A stretch of DNA of 64,000 nt from NCBI GenBank assembly GCA_958496175.1, contig OY292276.1:31206449-31270448 (forward strand), written 5' to 3'. The stretch's first letter is position 1; each line of letters starts with the position of its first letter. This DNA is from Sisyra terminalis (lineage: Eukaryota > Arthropoda > Insecta > Neuroptera > Sisyridae). The notes below the pieces were generated by a model. It worked only from the letters and a program-made list of their open reading frames with translations. It was not told the DNA's origin and made no database searches. The translations under genes were made by a program, and so were the position numbers. Positions 14,497 to 28,800 of the stretch are shown here, piece by piece.

Positions 14497-15146
14497 CAGT
14501 GGCGTAGCTACCTAGGGGCTAGGCGGGGCAGTGCCCCGGGTCCCTCAATCTCAGGAGGCCCTCGAATCCTTACCAGAAATCTCGATCGAACTGAACTTTT
14601 GGAAATTCAGTTGGAAGTTCACCAATTATGTAAGGAAATAATGAGCAAATATGGAGTGCTAGAATGCGACCTAACGGAAGTATTTACAGCGATGTTACTA
14701 TTCTTTACAATTCTTATCACTTCTGCAGCAGCTGAAAAGTCATTTGGAAATTAAAAATAATAAAAAAATATTTAAGAAATAATGTGGGCCAAACTCGACT
14801 CCGATATTTATCGCTAATAGTAATTGAAAACAAAGCCGCATCAAGCCTGGATTTAAACGAAGTCATTGATACTTTTGCGAAAACTAAAGCTTGGAAAAAA
14901 TTGCAAATATATTTGTTATTTAGTTAGTTGGTAGGCCCGACCTTTATATAATAAACCCTTGAATCTTCTCTATTTCGTTTTATTACCTACCCTGCAGTAC
15001 ACAAAAAAGAGCTTAAGTAGCTTAGCATTTTTAAAGTATTTGTATATTTCATATTTTTATTTGATAAAACCTAATCAGTTTACATAGCAGTAGGGCCCCA
15101 TTTTTTAATTTGTCCCAGGGCCCTTAGTTTTCTAGCTACGCCACTG
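14497..15146 (+). mobile_element. internally deleted hAT transposon with intact ends
   Basis: This 650-base element starts CAGTGGCGTAGCTACCTAGG and ends TCTAGCTACGCCACTG, giving terminal inverted repeats of at least 12 bases. The flanking octamers at 14489-14496 and 15147-15154 are both ACAGAGAA, a perfect 8-base target-site duplication, which is diagnostic of the hAT superfamily. On the plus strand around 14700-14920, broken frames still read ILITSAAAEKSFG followed by pieces such as TRLRYLSL and IENKAASSLDLNEVIDTFA. This pattern is that of the C-terminal hATC dimerisation domain of hAT transposases. Frameshifts and stops make it inactive, and the catalytic part is missing. Confidence 0.88.
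14700..14925 (+). pseudogene. hAT transposase C-terminal (hATC dimerisation) fragment, broken
   Basis: This is the residual transposase inside the 14497-15146 element. One frame gives TILITSAAAEKSFGN, matching the family motif in which Ala-Glu-(Arg/Lys)-Ser-Phe precedes a Leu-Lys-rich helix. A later frame gives VIENKAASSLDLNEVID, the end of the same domain. The two parts are in different frames and a stop follows the first. Only about the last 75 residues of the family's usual 500-700 can be matched. Confidence 0.75.
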
Positions 15147-15539
15147 ACAGAGAACCAAGAAAATTAAAAGCAAATATAATGAATATAACACTTAAAATCT
15201 GAAATGGGAAAATAAATTTATAATATTAAATTGAAATTATTAAATTTAGTTTTAGCGAGTTTAACCGTTGCGATAACGATCCAACTTTATGAGAATTTTA
15301 AAGGGTAATTTAGGATTAAGATTTAAATATTTTGATGTGGTTGAGACGAATGAATTTATCTTGGGATTTTATGTCAAATTAAACCAAAAAATGTAGTCAT
15401 AAAAATTCAAGCATGCCGAACTATACGTTTGGTACATAGTAAAACACCAAAGGCGATATTAGCGAAAAAAATGTATAAATCAATTAATGATTTTTTTAGG
15501 AATTCGAGAGACGGTTAAAAAAATACAATCAAATTTACC

Positions 15540-15910
15540 GTAACGATTTTTGTGTTTATGATGTCGCGGTGTCCATTTGTAAATGAGGTGGTGCCGCCGC
15601 CAAATAACACTGAGTTATTTTCTTCGTTCATAAAGGCTGCAGAGCGCTTTTGAAATTCAATCCCTTTGAGATTTTTACATATTACAAAAGTTGCCTTATC
15701 CTTCCTTCATTTACGATGTGAATTGAACGCGTGTCCAATACGACATATCCCTGGCACTTCGGACCAATTACTATTCGATGATAGCCATTGGCCGCGCGAT
15801 TGACGTGCGATCGCGACATTTACCGTCCGGTCAGCCGTGGCTAATTTTCCAGCCGCAATGGTCAGATGTGAGGGGACCAGTCTCATATCTCCATCCCCAG
15901 CACCTTTATT
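15540..15910. promoter_or_regulatory. CpG-containing island, candidate conserved element or distal promoter
   Basis: The stretch has GGTGGTGCCGCCGCC, GCCATTGGCCGCGCGATTG, CGATCGCGACATTTACCG and CCGGTCAGCCGTGG, an unusual CpG density for this window. The plus-strand frame from 15778 has no recognisable protein motif and runs straight into an AT-rich repeat. A CCAAT word sits next to the CpG cluster. It may be an enhancer or an alternative retn promoter. Confidence 0.35.
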
Positions 15911-17807
15911 GTAATAATTATAATCGTAATAATAAACCTTTCCTTATCTCAACAAAAAGCATTCAACTCATGCCAGCTTCTCTTCCAACGTTTATTAATC
16001 GACCGACAAGAAGCTTGCAAAAAGTAAATAACGTTTCTATTCGATAGAAAAAAGGGCTGATTTTTTCATGCTCGAATTTTTATTAGAGAATTATAATTGC
16101 CGTAAAGCATAAGAGAAATTTGTTCCACCTTACACCTATTTAGATTTTGTTGTGATTTACATGCAAAATAATGCATTAATGATTTCAAATATATAAAATA
16201 AATACAAAATATGTTTTATACACTTTATTCATGTTTCGTTTTTTTTTTTATTTCCTAACGTGGCAAATAGATTAAATATCAATAATTAACCAAAGTAGAG
16301 CGAATTAGAATAACATAGCATATATAAATTATTTATATTTTTAGTGCTGAAGCAATCAATTTGACTTTATTGGAAATATTTTTGAAATCATATTCTTAAA
16401 AATCACAAAATTGATTAGATAAAAGTTTCACTGTTTCATGTTCTTTATTTTATAATGAACTAAAAATTATGTTTTTAGTAAAGTTTTATTTTCTTTTTTA
16501 ATTAACGAATATGCAAATATATGTATTTCAGTTATCAATTTCCTTGTCGATATAATCTTTGCAACAATTTCGTTTATTCATTCTTCAAGTAGGAAATAGA
16601 ACAAAAGGCCAATATTTTAATTTCTAGATAGTGACATTTATCTGTCAGATAAAATTTCATCTGGAGGATTGAGAAAATATGCGTAGTTTCATCTACGAAT
16701 GATAACATACATAGGATAACTGTAGAATTTATCTGACTAATAAAGTATTAACTATGAAATGGATATCTTAAGGATATGATCTATCTATCCGTTATTCAAA
16801 ATACTGACCTCATTGAAGTTACATTTAAACTTCATAAATATGTATATTTTATAAATCTAATATAGAACATAGAAAGTTTACTGACATAACGTTAACCCTT
16901 CTTTACCTATGAGTGTGTATTTAGTGTACTTACTACCTTTAACAATTTAAATATTTCAATAAATCTAAAAGACAGTAGATTCATACTTTAGGTATTCCAT
17001 CTTAAAACAATTACACATAAAATAAGATCATAATAGTAACAAATAGTAGGATGTATCCCTCACAATCAGATGATTTATCAAAAAAATCATCATAAATTTA
17101 TCGATAAATCAAACATTCGTTGGTATGGCATATGTACTTTACTGTTTGGATCTTTTACAGTTACAATGAACACTCACTTCGCTTCTCAGTCTGGTTTTTC
17201 ATGATATATATCGTTAGTGAGCATGCGTGATAGACGGACTCAGCTGAGATATTTTAATTCGGATATTGTGACAGGGATACTCAAAAAAATTGTTATTTCT
17301 CATGAATATAATTAATAATCATTATAATATTTGATCCATTTCAACCGAAACTAATATCAGTTGAAACAATATTTACAAACATTTAAATATTTTGAAAATC
17401 AGAACCTTTTTTTTCAAATGTTATATAAAATACATATCACCGTATCATACGTTCTGTTTCCTGTATAGTATCGGAAAGGTTAAACTCACGTTAAAAAATA
17501 GTATTATTTTCTAGTTGATTAATCATTTAACCCTTATTATTTCTTGAAGATAAACGAGCTCTAGAGACTTACAGCATTAGAATTAATTCTTAATTCACGC
17601 GCATGCGGTTTCATTCATTTTGGTTGAAGACCAAAAAGGTTAGTAGCTTTATCTTAATCTTTGTATTTAATATGAAATTATTTCAATGATTATATCTTTT
17701 ACTCATTCAACGAAGACCAAATCAAAAACAATCTTTGAAAAATTTGAAACCTTATAAAAAAATAAGTTAGCATGTATTATAAAATAATTCACATAAAATC
17801 CATGTGC

Positions 17808-17935
17808 TATACACAGAGTTGTAGTATAGAGGACTCATGTTTAACTTTGTGGTAATCTGTTGGGTTTTGAAGAAAGCATTGGTTATATACGACATGAGCA
17901 CTGTATACTACATCTCTATAATGCTGTGTTTCACA
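17808..17935. repeat. small inverted-repeat element, also present near 57050
   Basis: ATGTAGTATA-type words occur in inverted orientation here: GTTGTAGTATAGAGGACTCATG near 17818 and its near complement CATGAGCACTGTATACTACATC near 17893. The segment 17813-17848 also matches 57050-57085 in the opposite orientation with one difference in 36 bases. This is consistent with a short mobile repeat. No coding capacity is present. Confidence 0.5.
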
Positions 17936-18972
17936 TATTTAATAATGAATTATTCTTTTAATTAATTTGATTTATACAAAAAATAATACATTTATGCGGT
18001 GTGTGTTAAAATCCTTTCTCAGAAGTACCTTCCTACAATTCCTTCAAGCAATTATGGGTACGGAGATATGGCTTAAGAAATTAAATTATATACATTTCAT
18101 GTACTTTTGTATTATTTTCCCACGTATTTGTATAATTTTACTCAAAGTTTTTTGAAATATTTACATTATACGCTGACAATTTTGAAAGCTAAAATTCGGA
18201 ATCGAACTTTTAAACCCTTGGCGGGAAATGTATGCATTCTTAGTCAAATATACCAAAATTTTAAACCCAACCGTTTTTAAATTCCAAAATTAAGGATCAA
18301 ATCAAATTTCTTTGGAAATTCGGAACATAAAACCCGGAAACTTTTGCTTAGTTGCTAAATAAGGAGTGTCGCTTTCTTGACACCGAAAACGCAAGCTCTG
18401 AGAAAGCAAGAAAGTTAATGCTTGTAAAAGCAAGTTAATGCTAAGTTTCATGACTAAATTTCCATAATAAGATAATTTCAACATATGCAAAAGTTATAAA
18501 ATCATGATTTGAAATCGAATATTTCCTTATTGTACCTACTTCAATTAAACGTTATGATGCTTTCGGTAATAGTTTCTAAAAAACTAAAGAACTTTAATAT
18601 ATTTTAGTCGTGTTGCAATAAATTTTACTTGCCTGACGTTTCATTTCCCATTGTAATAACTTTTTGAAATTGAAAGAACTATACAAGTAGCATTTATTGA
18701 CTGAAAACTGTTTGTTTTTCTTTTAAGAACAAAATACTGTAATTACAGTGCGGCATTTTATTTTTAATTTTAGTATCTACTCTAAAGAACCTAATGCACG
18801 ATACAATCATAAGACAACTTAGTTGTATATCGAGTTGATATCAACTGTACCACCTAAATTTTAAAGTTCTTCAATGAGCCTGCATAGCGATATGGTTGAT
18901 TTGGATGTACACTTCTACTGAATTGTATAGTATATCGTATGCAGGGTCTTTACTTGAGGAAGACCTGGTGGT

Positions 18973-19172
<200 letters not shown>

Positions 19173-21539
19173 ATATATATATATATATATAGCAACCTGC
19201 CAATGCTATCGGCACTAGGTAATATTTGGATTGAACCAATTAAAATGCAACTGCGTTTATGTTAGAGTTATTGGATTAAAGTGTCAGTGTGGATAAATGA
19301 AGCAATGTAAAATCCAAGCGCTTATTTGTGTAGATTGGCGCCTATCTGCACTCATTTGCTGGTTATTAATTTTAGTTACCAAAAAAAGATCACTCACTTA
19401 TATAGCACTATATTCGACACACTAGATTTCTCTTATTTTTATTTTACACTTTATACCTGATTTATCCAAATGTACAAGTCATTGTTAGGTACTTATTTTT
19501 CTATTCCTAGCTACGATAGTTTGTGGTTGGATTACGTTACAATTTAAGATACAAAAACATAATGCAATCAGATATAGAATAATTATTAAAACTGAAAATC
19601 AGTAATGATAACTTTCTATGGATTCAAAAACTTGATGTTGCACATTGTAATTAAAATATATCAGTTTTGTTTAATTCAAAGGAGAGAACAATCGCAACCA
19701 TAAATGTCCCATTGTACCCACGCTTTTTTCTAATCCACTGCGGTTCAAAAAAAAAAAATAGTTAATATTTTTCATTAGAAAAAAATTGCAAGAATTGTTT
19801 AGCAGTATTAAATGTCAAATAATTTTTGTACTTCATATGCAAGTAGCAATATTTGCAATTAAATAGCCTTAAAAAACAACCATCCAGTAAAGAAACTCAT
19901 TTTATTTTTCCGATCATAGACTGTGAAATAGGCTAGAGTAGATTGAGTTTCAGTTGTGACTTCAACAAAAGAAAATTATATTACTTCTACATGCTACGTA
20001 CCAATACATACATCCATTTTCTGGACTTCAATTTCCATAGCTTAAATGTAGCTTTTTAATATATTTGAAAATATAGCGGAGAACAATGGGTTTAATCCCC
20101 TCTTCCCCATCGATCGATTTACAATTAAAATACTTTATTTTAACCAATTTTGAACTTATCGTTACGATTTATACAGAAAATCATTACTTATGTGTTATAC
20201 ATTTTCATTTTTTTTCTTTTGATGGGAATTTCTACAAATAGGTAAATTCACCCAATGAAATCCTTTTTTCTGCAAAATCTTCTTTTTCTTCTATTAACAT
20301 TAAAAAATATGAGTAGGTATGCCTGAACAAACATTTTACAATATCGAGTACAATCTAATCATAGTCTAGTATATCTGATTCCGATAGCATATCCTTACAT
20401 AATTGTATTGTTTACGTTATTTAGTTTATGGTTTATAGTTTACAATAGTTTATTTGCTCATTTAATTCATTTATTAAATATCATTTAAATTAAAAGTTAA
20501 TGAACGTAAAAAGGTTGCCTTAAAGAACGATACTTTATAAATGTTACGGAAAAAGTATTTCCGGACCGAAGAACATATCGGTACTTACCGAAACAGGTAA
20601 AGTGTCTAAAACTTGCAGTGAAAAAGATGACGAAGAATCAAAAGTTTCCCTAAATTAAAAACATAAGGATTCGAATTAATTATAATTAATTCATTAAAAT
20701 GTTAATTATTTGGTAAATGCTTTGTTCTAACTCTTATTTTTAGAAGTTCGGCATCATTCTTGGTGCTGTGTCCTTCCTATAAAGAAACGATTTACATGTT
20801 TAACTTGTCAATGATTCAATTTTTTTTCATATTATACCTGATTGCATAAATCAATCGAAATAATTTTATGTAATTAATCAATCACGACATGTTTTTTCGA
20901 TTTAAAACTATCAAATAAAGAAGTAACAAAAGGGTTACAAAAGTATTGATATAACACTAGGTACTTCTATTGGAATATATTTAGAAACGTTATTACTATT
21001 TGACGACAAAACATCTAATTTGCATTATAGGAACATTTATTGAGGACAATGAATGATTTTTGTCTGTTATAACAAATGGATTTTGTGTCATCAGAAGCTG
21101 CACCCTTTTTGGTCCTTTTTGACCAAAGACCACACACATTGTTTAATGAAAATCTTGGACAAGGAAAGAAAAAAAATCAGGAGTGGATTTTAAAAACGTT
21201 TACATAACTTGCTTAAATCAATATTGAAAATAGACGTTATGAAAAGCCAGCACATATAATATTGTCAGCTTTATGTTATGAGTCAAACAAAGATAAGACA
21301 CAACAATAGATTATTTGGAGTGAAAAAAGTAGTATTGTAAAACTACTTAATTGACTTTTCTTTTATAATAAAGAGTTTTTATAATTATATTTTACATTTC
21401 ATTAATGAGATAGATTGCATAATTTTTTTGGTCCAGTCTCGAACGTTTTTATTTCTTGATCAATAAACTTTCTAATTAGTCATTTATGAAAATATTTCAA
21501 TTTCTATTTGCACAAAAAGATTTTTATTAAAACGCTTAA

Positions 21540-21800
21540 ATCTCCTCTTCGCCACTTTAATTTGTCTGGCAGCCATTCATCATTGGCTTACGTATTTCAA
21601 TTAGATTCTCTGCACTGATTGGAGAAAGTAACGTTTTTTATTTTTTTATTAATTTAATGAATCGATTGATTTTAAAATTTGTCAAAAAACCAAGTTTTAG
21701 GTGCGACAATTACCGATATTGGATTTATACAAAAATTCCATTAATTCATACTTCGTACCCTATACCTCGTGTTAGTTCCGAGAGAGAACGAATCGCCCCG
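21540..21800. promoter_or_regulatory. candidate conserved non-coding element
   Basis: Higher-complexity sequence includes TCTGGCAGCCATTCATCATT and ACGAATCGCCCCGAATCGAA. No frame, repeat or transposon terminus explains it. Function is inferred from composition only. Confidence 0.22.
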
Positions 21801-23245
21801 AATCGAACTAATTGAATAAATATAGGTATATGAAAATATTTTATCGAAATTTCTTGGAATTTGAAAAATAATTTCTAAAAGAATTAATTAATATTTGAAT
21901 ACCCGAGGTGTTCATTCCACGTATCTGAACATACTACATACATACACATAGAAAGAACCCAGCTATCTGTTGAATGCAAAATATCATTAAGAAATTATTG
22001 ATTTTCGAACGATATCACGATAATTAGTTACACTCTTAATCTAAATATTATCTAATCTATAACATAATAATAAATAATGTTGTTGTTGAGCAACAACGGC
22101 GGTAATAAGCTTAAAATATTTTCTTAATAATTTAAATTTTACCGCTAGCTTACACAGAAAGAAAAAAACGAGCGTTCAAAGTTGTAAATTGTACTTTTTT
22201 TTCGTGAAGTTTTTTTTAGGATTTTTACCAAATATCAATAATCTGGCCCCTGATCTTGTTTGTCTTAAGTTAAATAAAAAAAATCAACGGTATATGAATT
22301 TTAGAAGACTTGTTGGAAAATAAATAATTATCACGTTTGTTAATTAGGTCCGATGTATATGAGATGGTGTTATATGAAGGCGCGTATTAAATATAATAAT
22401 GTACAACAAACTAATCGTGGACCTACCACGTAGACAAATTAGCACTTTTAAAATACATTAGGTTGATGGATGCATTGGGCATGGTACTGAGATGAGTGGG
22501 GAGGGGGGTTTGGAGAAATCAACAATACTTTTTACGGACAATGAAATGACTTAAATCAGGAAAAGAAAATAAAATGAAGAAAGGTGCAACACAATATATT
22601 AACCTCTATAGCAGAATAATAAAAGTCTATGAGTGTATTATAAAGAGTTAACTTGATTAATATTCGCTTTTCACGAATATAAATTTCAAAAACAGAACAA
22701 ATTAAATCAAGGACTAACTAGGGGTGTCAGCATACCGTTTCAGGAGCATCCTAACAGCAGGAGATTCTTACATCAAAGCATAGCGAAATATTTTCAGTTT
22801 TGGATATAAGGTATCTAATAAAGCAAAGTTTGACCTACAAAAGGAAATCAGATGAATATTTGGAAATACGGAGTTTAAATATTCTTTTATAAGTACATAT
22901 ACTGTTTACAGTAGGAATAACCAATATAAATAAATAAGTATAAATGGGTGTATGATTATTAGTAAAAAAGATTGTACAATAATAATTATCTTACTTATCA
23001 GTTGAGAGTGACGACAATAACAGTGGAACTTTGTTTTAAAAACATAGTAAATTCAAAATCAAAATTTGTTTCTCTAAAAATCGCTATTTTTGTTTAGAAC
23101 TATTAATACTTCTTTAGGAGGACAGTAATTTAATATAAAAAAGTTTAATATTAACGCTGTTAAGGTATAAAATAAATACAATGTATGCTAAGAACATTGT
23201 AAGAGGTATCTAGGGGTAATATTCAAAATATTTATCAAAGGGTTC

Positions 23246-23580
23246 TTTGGCAGATTTTTTTTAAATTTTTGGCTCCTGTCTCTTTTAGGTTGGCCAAAGT
23301 CTAACAACGTTGCATCTTCTACTTTGGTTTTAAGTTAATTCTCGAATCAATCGGCCCATCGGTCCATATGATGTAAATTTAGCTACAAAAGAGTAAATTA
23401 TAACATATTAGAATTGAATTAACAAAAAAATCGCAAATAAAATAAAAATCAATAAAGAAAATACAGATTGCGTTTTAAAAGATTTATCAAAATCAGATTT
23501 TGACCGATCTAAAAGGGACATGAGTCAAATCTTTTACGCTCAAATACTGTATCAGCGACCTTAGCGCCAAAAATTGACTA
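23246..23580. repeat. diverged copy of the 2364-2916 repeat family
   Basis: Word-level similarity to 2364-2916 runs in the same order: a segment with CTAACAACGTTGCAT, then GGCCCAT, then GAATTAACAAAAAAATCGC, and later GGGACATGAG. In the other copy these read CTGACAACGTTTCG, GGCCCAT, GAACTAACAAAAAAATCAC and TGGACATGAA. The ends are too decayed to define, and there is no coding capacity. Confidence 0.45.
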
Positions 23581-25227
23581 AAAAAAAAAGAAAATGCGTT
23601 CGCAAAATTTAAGTAATTAAAATTTTATTTAGTGGTAAATAATAAAAAATAATAAAAATGGTACATTTTGCGCATAAGAATTCAGTTTATAGTAGTGTTA
23701 CAGTGTGTGATATATATTTGAAAAGAAACCAAAACATTGATAAATGCATGTTTAACAAAATCAGACAAAACTTTGGAAAATTTTGACAAAAGGTTTGGCC
23801 AAACCTCTGCAAATTTCTTGAATTTACCCACTAGCTATACCCATTACATTCTATTTTTTGTGCGGGTAACAATAACAATTTTACGTCTTATTTCATCTTA
23901 AAAGCGAAATCAATGTTTTCTATCGTTTAAAATTAATTTTTGTCACTGACTTTGACCTGTTTATACCGTCTAAACAATATAAGTCAGGTGACTTATCATA
24001 TAGCAGTAACAAAAAATCCAGCACTAGTTGATAACCACTGAAAATATTGTTTGACAATCGAAATACGTAACTGGCAATACTTCCTAAGTACATGTTGTTT
24101 AAATTTATGTGTATAGTTTACTTTTGTTAGTTTAATCTATTACTTAAAGTAGACATTAATATAAGTCTTGTATATTTTGTTTAAACATTTCAATCTACTG
24201 GTTAGTTATTCACTCAACAAATTTCTACAAGCTATCCAATACACTCGTTTTTTTTTCTTTTAAGGACGTGAAACAATTTAACAATATTTTGTACAAAGTA
24301 CTTTTAAAAATTAACTGTTCATTTCGATATTTAACATAATTTTTGGGACTGTCTCTAGGTTCCCGTATGAAATAATATAAGTAACGGTAAAAAAGGGATA
24401 TTTTTTAGTTTTAATACCAGATGCAATTGAGAAAAAGAAACATAAGGTAATTCTTAATTTTTTAATACTTACCCACATTTTATATTATTTTTTCTTCAAC
24501 AAACATAATTGTCCATTATTTGAGTATAAAAATTATATTAGTATATGGTTTCTAGTATATCGTTATTGCAATTAAGTTCTACTTGTTAGATTTAATAATT
24601 TTGGACTGTTTTGGAAGTGAAATGAACAATTAATGCTGTTTTAAACAATTGGGTATCTATTGATTTTTTTTTTAAAATATAAAACTCAAATTTATGGTTG
24701 TGTTATTTGCCCCTGTCATAACTCTGTATGCTTATTACAATGTAATAAAATCTATCATTACTTAAAAACAAAAAAAATACATTTGTATGTTATTACTACA
24801 GTATATGTATGAATTCATAAAAACGATAAAATTCGTTAAGTAAAACTAAATTCGTAATTTTGTCATGTATATTTACTGGTATTAAAGACTTGCCAACTTA
24901 TTGATAAAATAAACATCGACAAATTTATACGTATACATAATCATATGTAAAATAAAGTCAAAATATAAAATTTATATAAAAATATCAGATTATTCTTAAG
25001 AAATACATTAGTATTCAAAAAAAGAAACTAACAATTACCATCAATTGGACTTCGTTCAGCTATTAATAACTATTGTGTTGGATTAATATAATAAGTGATT
25101 TGCAATTATAAAAACTTAACAAATTTTTATTTTTAAATAATACGCATGGCAAAAAAATGTAATTGAATTTATAATAAAGATGAGTATATCATGTGTTGCA
25201 ATCACGTATAGTATAATAATAATTGAC

Positions 25228-25371
25228 ATACGTATGTAAGCGCCAAGACAAAGAACAAAGATTGTAAACACTTATGTATGACTGATAACTCAATATAATT
25301 GTCTCAAATTTGAAATAATTGATTATTGTCATGGCTTCAACTATCATCGATTTCATTCGATTGTCAGTTGG
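25228..25371. repeat. dispersed repeat, copy A (partner at 62661-62810)
   Basis: Ordered matches to 62661-62810 in the same orientation include AAAGAACAAAG with GAGAACAAAG, AAACACTTATGTATGA with AAACACTTATATGTGA, and ATTGTCATGGCTTCAACTAT with GTTGTCATTTGTTTCAACTAT. The two differ at roughly a quarter of positions by eye. Terminal structure is not visible, so the class is unknown. Confidence 0.55.
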
Positions 25372-26411
25372 ATCAAAAGGCTCTAAATATTTCACAGGAA
25401 GTTCCTAGTTATTTTTAATTCCTATGTTCACTATAAAGAATACGATTTTTTCTGTTATTAGATTAGTTATGCAAACTATTGTATTGTTAGTTAATTTTTT
25501 GTTTTATTATTGTTGATTAATAACATTATATCTGAGAGAGGGTTATAAGGTGCACGATGTATATTGTGTAATGTAAAAATTAATAAAATTCATAATTTTT
25601 GTAAAAGAAAAAAATCGTTGCGGTCAAAAGAGTCGCAAAAAAATACATTGTAATATATTTTTCATTTATACAAAACGAATATTTTGAACTTTAACATTTT
25701 CTTGGTTTGTTCTGAGCAGAAGAGGCTGGCACGTGCAATATATATTTTGTAGCTACAGGCATCATAATCTCAGTACCTAGCGTTTTCTTCCCAATTGTAG
25801 GCCTGTGGCAACCGAGGCACATCACAGGGTTTAAAATTATAGGATGCAAGCAGTGGTCGTTTTTTATGCATATTAGTGGTCGCTTCTTGACGATTTGCTG
25901 TGAATACTTTCAAACATTTCGAGACAATACTGACATATGTTAACGTGTAATTTTCTCTCAATTTTTTGACAATATTTCCAACTTAAGACTTAATCTAAAT
26001 TTATGCAAAAAATTAATCACTTCATTAGATTCCCGAGACTAGATCAATTCAATTTAACCTTGGTAGGTTCAATACCAAATTATTTTTAATTTCATCTATG
26101 TACTGTATATATTTTTCCAAATATCGTCACATTTAATAGTTTTATTATTTCATTTTTATTTTCATTTGAATGATTCGATTTTGCAGATTTTCAAATATTT
26201 TCTAGTCTTCCTTTTGATTTTTTCAAAAAATTCCCTTATGCCAAAACTGATGAAATTTTTGCAATACATCTAATTGCTATCGGAAACTATCGGAATTTTC
26301 AAATCGTATGACTTGAAATTTAAATTCGATTAGATACGATTTCAGCTTTAAATTCAGCAGAAAATCTGCCGACATCGAAACCAAAACTTTATTAGGGAGC
26401 TTTCATACGAC

Positions 26412-26891
26412 CTTCGAAAATGGTCGAGATAGCAAAGCAGGAGTGTCTCAAATTTTTTTTGCTCAAATCTTTTAGGTCATTTTTAATTCTGCAGAGCTCC
26501 ATATGTTTAAAATGTTTTGCACAAATATTACGACAAATGAAACTTTGGTACGGGTAGCTTTTAGGTTCGTAATGAAAAGAGATAATTATACGATATTAGA
26601 GTTGAATTACTAAAGTAAAATGAAAAATGAGATGTTGTAAGACTTTTAGGCTTTTAAAAGCTCCGTGTATTATCAAATAAATATTAAAGTTTTAATTATT
26701 TTTGTTAATTATTTTTGAAATTTAAATTTTAACTTTTTACTGCTTCATTTTTTTGTCAAGTACGCATTTAGGCGTTATAAAGATGGAATTTGTTTTATCG
26801 TCCTCCAATACACTCCTCAAATTCAATTGAATCCTTTCGATGTTCAATGAACCCCCAAGGGGTCTATCTGCCCCCCGTTGAGAATCCCTGC
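26412..26891. mobile_element. possible hAT-like remnant ending GAGAATCCCTG
   Basis: The right edge, GTTGAGAATCCCTG at 26878-26891, is the usual form of a hAT terminus in reverse complement (CAGGGATTCTCAAC), and is preceded by GGGGTCTATCTGCCCCCC. A possible partner, CAGGAGTGTCTCAAA, lies near 26440. The flanking octamers do not match, so the boundaries are uncertain, and no transposase is visible. Confidence 0.4.
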
Positions 26892-28659
26892 AGTAGAAAT
26901 TCAGATATAATGTTATTATTTATTATTGTAATTTTATAACAACCAAATGCACTGTCTAATTTGGTCATGGTAATCCATTTTCATTTTTAATGACTTATTA
27001 TTCAGTACGCAAAGTGTACAGAAAAAAAATGTCTCCAAATGAAATTTGGGTTTCGGTTATTCTTATTATTTTGGTGGTACTCTAAGGTCTAGTATTTTTC
27101 ATAATTCTCTTCGTTGGTTTTCGTTCTGGGTTTGTAAAAATTTACTTTCTTCTTGATATCTCATGATGATCTTTTAGATTTTGGTGACCCAAAATGACAT
27201 TCTTTAGTTAGTATTTAGGTTTCAGACAACACTAAAAATAGTTCTTCGTGGGTATACTATATCAGTATTTGCAGATTTCTGACATGCACTCTATTTGGTT
27301 TGCAATTTCGAATTTTTCTGGTGCTTATTGGCATTTTTTACTGTGCATTTCTAAAAACTATTTGTGGCGTCATAAACCACAATTTGTGTATTTTCCACCC
27401 TTGAGTTTTCTTACATTTTTGGACGAAAAATACGAGTTAGTCCACTTATACAAAATATGTTTAAAACTGTACAAATAGAACTGAACTGCGCATTATGTGC
27501 ATATTTTTTAATTCGATATTGTTTTATCTCCTTTTTTAATTATTTTTCTATATTTCATGCTTTTCGAAATATCTTTAAATTGTATCCTTTAAATGAAATT
27601 AAACACATTAATTAAGTTTTGTAGTTTGTTGGCGTATTTTAATAACATTGAAGTTTTTATAACATGTTTTAATTACAATGATTTACTGTTGGATCTTCTT
27701 AATGTAACAATAAATCAAAATTCTTTATCTTAGGTTTCGTTGCAAAAATAGTTTTGATACAGTATGGTTATGAAAAATTAGGAATTCTTTAACTTTTATA
27801 ATTGTTTAAAAAAATGAAATTTTAATTCCATTGTATTGCATTTAAAACAATTACTATTTAGTCGTTGAATGCATCGCTTATATGTTATTTTGTAAAACGA
27901 AATCAATCTTGTACATTGACCGCGCGTAGATATTGACATTGACATTTTTAGAAGAAAAAAGTTTACTCCCTTTTATATACTCATCAAATAGAAAATTGTG
28001 AGGAATTTCAAATAAAAATAACGACCGTCTCTTTACCTGTCTTCTATTAAATTCTATTTATTTATTTATTACTTAACAAGTTCTGTATATTATCACATCT
28101 AAAAAATAACTTAATATAAATGCACATGGAATCTTTCGTCCTAGTCGCACTATATTATTAAAATTATAAATGCATAAGTGAGAGCGTTGAATGTTAATTT
28201 TAATATATATATCTTAAATGTAGTCACTAAGAGATTTCTCATATACCTGAATTTTCTTGTAGGTATTATATGTGTAGATTTGTCATAAGCTTTTGTCTTT
28301 GTCCAATCCGTTATGGTCGTATGGTTTTGTCTTTTTAATGAGCTAGTGGCATTGACAATGATGATCAAACACGTGCATCAATATTGGCAGAACTAAGTCA
28401 ATAAAACACGAGATCTTGAAAGGATCGTGAACCTAGAAGATTTTTAATATTACAGTTTTTGTCTACATGATAATTGAGTTTATTCGAATGTATTACCGAG
28501 CCCAAGAATTTTTAGATCAAATCACACATAAATCATGAAAAAAGTGATTTTTTGGCCTCCCATATGAATGAAATATTAATCATTGATCGATATGATTGAA
28601 AAAAAATGTCTCCATATTCCTTTTGTATATTTTATATATTTAAATTGAATAATATTAAT

Positions 28660-28800
28660 TTTTTACGATAAGCGAACTCAGCAAGCGCCCAGCAGGATCA
28701 GCCACGATATTCCAGGGTTCTTAAGATCCAAATTGAGATAATCAAACTTTTATCATTGTGATTGATCGCTATTCGATATCAATTTGAATTTTCGTGTCCC
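28660..28800. promoter_or_regulatory. candidate conserved non-coding element
   Basis: The patch GCGAACTCAGCAAGCGCCCA, then GGATCAGCCACGATATTCCA, stands out from AT-rich flanks. It does not fold into an obvious tRNA and has no coding frame. Its role is unknown. Confidence 0.25.

Noticed and set aside
15778..16047. Plus-strand 89-codon frame as the missing first retn exon
   Set aside because: It has a Met and non-AT composition, but no acidic retn-like N-terminus and no convincing phase-0 donor.
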